Positions 59,485 to 64,000 of a stretch of DNA of 64,000 bases are shown here, one piece after another; within the stretch, counting starts at the first letter, position 1, and each line of letters begins with the position of its first letter. The position numbers and the translations under genes are program-made. The stretch is taken from the NCBI GenBank assembly GCA_015501595.1, contig JADNRX010000252.1, positions 16,933-80,932 of the forward strand, in the 5' to 3' direction. The notes below the pieces were generated by a model that searched no databases, was not told where the DNA came from, and saw only the letters and a program-made list of their open reading frames with translations. This DNA comes from Hymenopellis radicata. Taxonomy: Eukaryota > Basidiomycota > Agaricomycetes > Agaricales > Physalacriaceae.

Positions 59485-59822
59485 GACAAGCCATCATATG
59501 CACGATTCATCAACCCTCCGCTATTCTCGTCCAATTTTTCGACCGGCTTCTTTTCCTCGCTCGTGGTGGTCAGACTGATTACTACGGCGCCATCGGGCCC
59601 AACTCGTGCATGCTAATCGAATGCTTCGAACGGAACGGCGCTCCCGCATCTCCTCATGACGCCAATCTGGCCGAGTGGATGCTTTACGTTATTGGTGCCG
59701 CTCCGGGCGCGGTCGCTGCGCGCAACTTTGTTCAGGCGTGGAAGGCGAGCAACAAGTTGGTCAGGGTCAAAGAGGAGCTTCAGCGGAAGAGGGAGATGGC
59801 GAAACCTGTCGTTTCTCTCTAG
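59485..59822 (+). pseudogene. PDR-type ABC transporter fragment
   Basis: The frame reads GQAIICTIHQPSAILVQFF, then DRLLFLARGGQTDYYGAIG, CFERNGAP, AEWMLYVIGAAPG and LVRVKEELQRKREMAK. This is the stretch after the D-loop in the nucleotide-binding domain of fungal pleiotropic drug resistance (ABCG) transporters, including the H-loop His of TIHQPSA. The Walker A, signature and Walker B segments and all membrane helices are absent on both sides. It is an isolated fragment, although its 113 codons are open. Confidence 0.8.
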
Positions 59823-61014
59823 GTAGGTCAATATCAGCACGGCCACCAATGACGGCTCTGCTCTCCCCTTAATCTTATGTATGTTGAATTTTTGTTCACT
59901 TGACTCCAATACACGCTTCGCACACGGACTTGTGTGTGTTCCACGCAACTGTCAGCTTTCCAAGATGGGAATCGAGTCTCCCGGACTGCTCTCACATCTG
60001 AGATTTACGTTCAGTGCCTCTTCGCCATGAATTTTGAGTGGGTATTGATCGGTGCATCCTTGTGCGCCGCATCGCCTTGCCAAAATAGTCACTCCGATAC
60101 AGGATATCCTCAATGATGCCTGAGTGTAATAATCTTCTTGAAGTCAGGCCACACTGACCAGAGCAGCTTGCATATTTGTTGAATAGTTCAAGTCAATCTG
60201 AGTTAACTTCATGTCAACATAGGTTATTGTTACTGCTGACAGAATTCTCAAGTTGTCGTGAGTTTACTGGGGACTCTTTGAAGTAAGGTATTGTTGTATG
60301 GTATACTCAAGTTGACTCCAGATGCCTCCGGTTGACCCATGTGCCTCTGGTTTTCAGCATGTGTGATGTGTGACCTCAGTTGGCTTGAGGCCACAGTCTG
60401 TTTCGTGATGTCCACATCACAGAATCCGACGAGCCTCGCCGGATGGTTGACCTCGCGGCAACATCCCTCGCAAGGTCGTAAAATTAGTATTTTGGGATCC
60501 CACACATGCCTAGAATATATTCACCCTATGTCACTGAGAGCTTCAAAGTACCCAATATCTCCCAAATATTAGTAGGGTTTTTTCTTGCTTTTATGGGAGA
60601 CTCAGACTGAACGATAGAGAATCGAATAAATAAATCATATTGAAGCTGCCAAATACAACAGTAACTACAACTGTCCAGTGAACATACATGAGAGTACCGC
60701 AAGGTGCAGAGGATGCGTAGGGGAGACTAAAAAACTATATAATACAGGCACAGCAAGTATTGTCATCGTCGCGGCAGTAGGTGCGCATCACACGCAGGCA
60801 AGTCCTGGTAGCCAGCTTCGTAGGTGTCGTCGTTGTCGGATCCTCGTGCAACTTGGTGCTAGTTTGGGGAATGGGGATGTTCTTTGGCAGGCGGCCTCGA
60901 TATCGTCCCCATCGTTTATCGCATTGTGTGGGTAGAGGTGGCAAATTGAATGTTGGGCAGGGCTTTGAACGTAAGGGGGATTGAATGTTTGAGTGTGGGC
61001 GTAGCATCTGCCAT
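59823..61014. other. Region without recognised gene
   Basis: Short frames only. 60120-60480 contains repeated TTGACC/CAAGTTGAC words without a clear period. Confidence 0.4.
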
Positions 61015-61280
61015 TGGGTACGGTTGTGGTTGTGGCCAGGGCCATGGTAGCGTCGCGCGTTGTCGTGGGCATGGTAGCGTCGGGGGTTGGTGTTGGTGTG
61101 GTCGTGGTACTAGCGTCGTGCATTGGTGCTGGCGTGGTCGTGGTCGTGGTCGTCGGTCGTGGTAGCGTCGATCGTAGTACCGTCGGTCGTGGTCGTAGTA
61201 GCGTCGGTCGTGGTCGTGGTACCGTCGGTCGTGGTCGTGGTCGTGGTAGCGTCAGGCATAGCTGCGGTCGTGGTCGCAGA
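61015..61280. repeat. Minisatellite, GTGGTCGTGGTAGCGTCGG-like unit
   Basis: Imperfect tandem units built from GGTCGTGGTC, GGTAGCGTCG and GTACCGTCGG, with the clearest periodicity at 61130-61260. The encoded Val/Ser or Thr-rich peptides are by-products. Confidence 0.75.
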
Positions 61281-61834
61281 CAGCAGACTCGGCGGAAATG
61301 GGGGGCCTTGACGGATGTTGAACGGCTTCGGAGCGGCGTCAGGCCAGAGCCTCAAATGTGATATCTCTTGAAGGTTGTTGAGGTGGGAGCAGTGGTGGCC
61401 ATTTTCAGGTTGACGGTGCGAAGGAGAGAAACAATGGTCTGTTTATTTGGCCGTCCTGGTTTTGGTTGGATTTACACGTGATCATACTGGTGGACTTGAA
61501 GATATTGTAATTGAAAAGGTCTTCGATTCTGCAGGTAAGGAAGTTGATATCGTAGATAGAGCAGAGCAACCTCGCATGGAGGTCGCAGGGATCAAGCGCC
61601 GATGTTAGCAAAAGCAATGAGGGTCATCACCAAATGAAGGTCAAGCAGATCTCGGGTTAGGCTCCGGTGGGCCTTTCGATCAGAAGGTTAAGCAGGGCTC
61701 TGATCATTTTGGTGGTGTAGGAGGCGAGCGTCGAAAATTTGGCATGAACGTCACGCCGGGTCACAGCGGTCCGATGATAGACTACCGTATATAGTAATTA
61801 ATTCTTGCCTTCCTCGTACTCACGCGTCCATATA
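61281..61834. other. Spacer and 5' flank of DUF6589 gene
   Basis: No gene recognised. CCATATAATG just before the start codon may include a TATA-like element. Confidence 0.35.
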
Positions 61835-63240
61835 ATGGGTACTCCTAGTTCCCGAGGCCGATTTCGATTACAGTCAACAAATGCATCATCTTCTACCCCT
61901 CATGCGCGAGAAACACCTCCGGAAAACACGTCAACTCAGTCAATCTTCTCTGTGTCGGGCCAGAGGCACAAAGGATGCCAGCCCAAGACCGTGAATGGCG
62001 AAGCGACAATTGTCCCGTCGCGCCTCATCGCGGATGATTTGTTGCCTCATTCATCTCTCCCAGCTTCTCCACCTCCTCCACCCACTGCTAGCCTTACCAG
62101 TTCCGCCATCTTGGGTGTAGATATGGAGATGATGGCACCAGATACATCTCTTGGTCTAGTCGATGGTCCAAATCTCGATAACGACAACGCCATAATTCAG
62201 GATCTTTCTCCTTCAGCCCCCCTGCCCTCCTCTTTCTTTGATGCCGCGCCGTTGACTCCCGCGCCACCCTCCCAAATCCGCGTTGATGACACTTTTCCTC
62301 ACGCAATCTCAACTGCTGGAGTATGTGACAAGGCGGACAAGGTCCTTGACACTCTCCGAGACGTCAAGCTGTCTCCTGGTCAGTTTTTCTATACGGTCAT
62401 GGATCGACGCAATGTGCGGTTCGAGCCACATCAAAATGGGTTTCTACCGTCGCGACTCGCATGGGTGCTCTGCATCATATCACTCATATGGTGGTACTGG
62501 AAGACTTCATTCATCGAATGGATGGAGCCCCACGCCCGCGAGCTTGTCTGTCAACGGGTGGCCGATGAATTTGAGAAGGACAAGGACCGAATCGTCATGT
62601 CCGTCGCTGGTGTAACACCCGAGTTTCTCTCAACATGGAGTCTATGTAGTATGTTTGGATGGAAGGGCACAGGTAACGAGCGACAACCAGTGACTGGTTC
62701 TGAAGCAATGCCTTGGTGGTATGCCATCTTGAATGCTGCAACCAAGACAGACCGCTCCGATGATAACAATCAGCGAACGGGTGATCTGGTATGCTGCTTT
62801 CACTTCTCTGTCAAAAGACACGCTCTAATCATACCAAAGGGTCGAAGTTCTATAACGGCACAGGCGTTCCATGTTCGCTCATATCATAGCTCAATGTTCC
62901 AGTTCATGTTCAGTGTCTTTGCATGGGCACGGTGTCGCGTCGGATGGTAGAAGTCCTCAATCACTGCGACCTTGCCACCTCATTCACCACCACATTGAAC
63001 ACCATCGAGACACTCGCAGCGCATGCCTTGAAACTCGCGGCACAGATCGTTCTTGGTCCACATACGATAACATCAACCTCTCCACAACTATTCATGTAGA
63101 GCAACATCCTGGGGCTCCTCAAAAGGTTCAATCCGGGACGTTCTCTATCATATACGAGCTGTATGGTGTCAGGATAGAGCCCATATGAAGCTTGAACCCT
63201 TACTACAGCGGCTGCGATACGCCACGGATCTGATTAAAGC
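61835..63240 (+). pseudogene. DUF6589-type element protein, decayed and truncated
   Basis: The first exon (61835-62788) starts MGTPSSRGRFRLQS, is Ser/Pro-rich, then carries the family-like segments LSPGQFFYTVMDRRN, EWMEPHARELVC, MSVAGVTPEFLSTWSL and NAATKTDRSDDNNQR. After an intron with GTATGC and CAAAG ends the protein continues FQFMFSVFAWAR, shifts frame to MVEVLNHCDLATSF and HALKLAAQIVLGPH, and shifts again to YDNINLSTTIHVEQ and VQSGTFSIIYEL, then MKLEPLLQRLRYATDLI. At least two frameshifts are visible and the rest of the protein is missing beyond about 63240. DUF6589 proteins are abundant, element-associated proteins in Agaricomycetes; the family name is from memory of these motifs. Confidence 0.7.
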
Positions 63241-64000
63241 GGATTAGCTTGACAATCGCGTAACCAGCACGCTGGCGTTTGGACGACTTGATCGTGAGCT
63301 CCGTCCTTGGACGATCAGGATCTTCGCCCAGTCGCCGAAAAGATTGTCGACGTCGTCCATATTGATTTCAGCGGGATCGAGAACCTAGGACTCGTAGGAG
63401 ATAATGTATAATCCCGTGCCGTCAAACACGCGGATAACTCGACCACCTCTCTGTGTACTGTCAGATACATCCGAGGGTATTGCAGACAATCACGACGTCC
63501 CGAAAGTCGACACCCTAGGAGTATACTTGTCAACAAGTAGAAATTCACAAACACCAGGATGAAGAACATACCGTTGAGTCTTGACTCGTCAGACGCCGCA
63601 CAGAGAATCAGCCATCGGGCTCAGTAAAGGCCTTGTTGGCCAGCCGAAGGTGCTCGGGCGATAATCCACCGTGGTATGTCATGATGATGTTCTTCTTCTG
63701 AAGATCCGGGGAAAGAGAGGCGGTCGACGCCTTTGCGATGCGTCGGCACAGCTTTTTATTATCAAAGAAGACGAGCACGCGAGGCTGGGAGGCACGATTG
63801 ATGGGATCCAGAAAGCATTGATAGCTCTGTGCATCACCCAGCGACCCGACCACCTGATGAGTTGCGTAGTAAATCGTATTGGGTCGGTTAACTGAGACGC
63901 GCTGTGTCTTGTACCGTGGGCGAAGAATTGAAAGACTGCTGCACATGCTTTGGGCACGTTGCGGTAAGTCCCATCCACGGTACAGTCTCGGGAAGAGGGA
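63241..64000 (-). pseudogene. RecQ-like helicase C-terminal fragment, decayed
   Basis: On the minus strand the sequence reads NTIYYATHQVVGSL, PRVLVFFDNKKLCRRIA, KKNIIMTYHGGLSPEHLRLA and NKAFTEPDG. After an interruption it continues GVDFRDVVIVCNTLG, then in another frame QRGGRVIRVFDGTGLYIISY. These are helicase motifs IV-VI of the RecQ-like proteins common in Agaricomycetes (the usual QRGGRA is broken). Stops and frame changes are frequent between 63600 and 63380. It runs off the window, so the N-terminal helicase lobe may lie outside. It abuts the DUF6589 remnant tail to tail. Confidence 0.75.

Overview
Organism: the window reads as nuclear DNA of a filamentous basidiomycete, most likely an Agaricomycete and possibly Polyporales. 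The evidence is dense short introns of about 40-70 nt with GT-AG borders, fungal-type (FunK1) protein kinases, DUF6535 membrane proteins, a many-exon cytochrome P450, an F-box/LRR protein, a DUF6589-type element protein and a RecQ-like helicase remnant. No bacterial-type operons, CRISPR arrays, rRNA or confident tRNA genes were seen. All family names come from motif recognition by eye; no database search was run. Layout: 0-25 kb is a rearranged duplicated block. Segment A (1-5.4 kb: DUF6535 gene plus a convergent LRR-like gene) recurs inverted at 13.4-18.95 kb (A'). Segment B (about 7.4-11.4 kb: divergent gene pair X/Y plus a piece of an AT-hook gene) recurs inverted at about 21.6-25.3 kb (B'). 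The order is A-B-A'-B' with both second copies reversed. A third, more diverged X/Y pair (C) lies at 26.6-28.1 kb. FunK1 kinase fragments and a roughly 180-bp dispersed repeat sit between or at the edges of these blocks. From 29.5 kb onward the sequence is single copy: a 10-exon FAD-dependent oxidoreductase, an intact FunK1 kinase, a small two-TM protein, a fatty acid 2-hydroxylase of the Scs7 type between or next to palindromic B-box elements, an intron-rich unknown gene, a FunK1 pseudogene followed by a nearly complete FunK1 gene with an in-frame TAG, an 11-exon P450 and an F-box/LRR gene with two apparent frameshifts. From 53 kb to the end the sequence is element-rich: a palindromic element with conserved terminal hairpins, an unknown coiled-coil gene with a MITE-like insertion in an intron, GTC/GTG low-complexity tracts, a PDR-type ABC transporter fragment, a minisatellite, a decayed DUF6589 gene and a decayed RecQ-like helicase joined tail to tail. 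How parts may work together: there is no biosynthetic operon logic. The oxidoreductase, hydroxylase and P450 are ordinary metabolic genes. The unusual part is the repeated X/Y divergent pair: a small basic protein and a coiled-coil, nuclear-signal-bearing protein share one promoter region in three places, and at least one pair can be assembled as fully coding. Its function is unknown to me.
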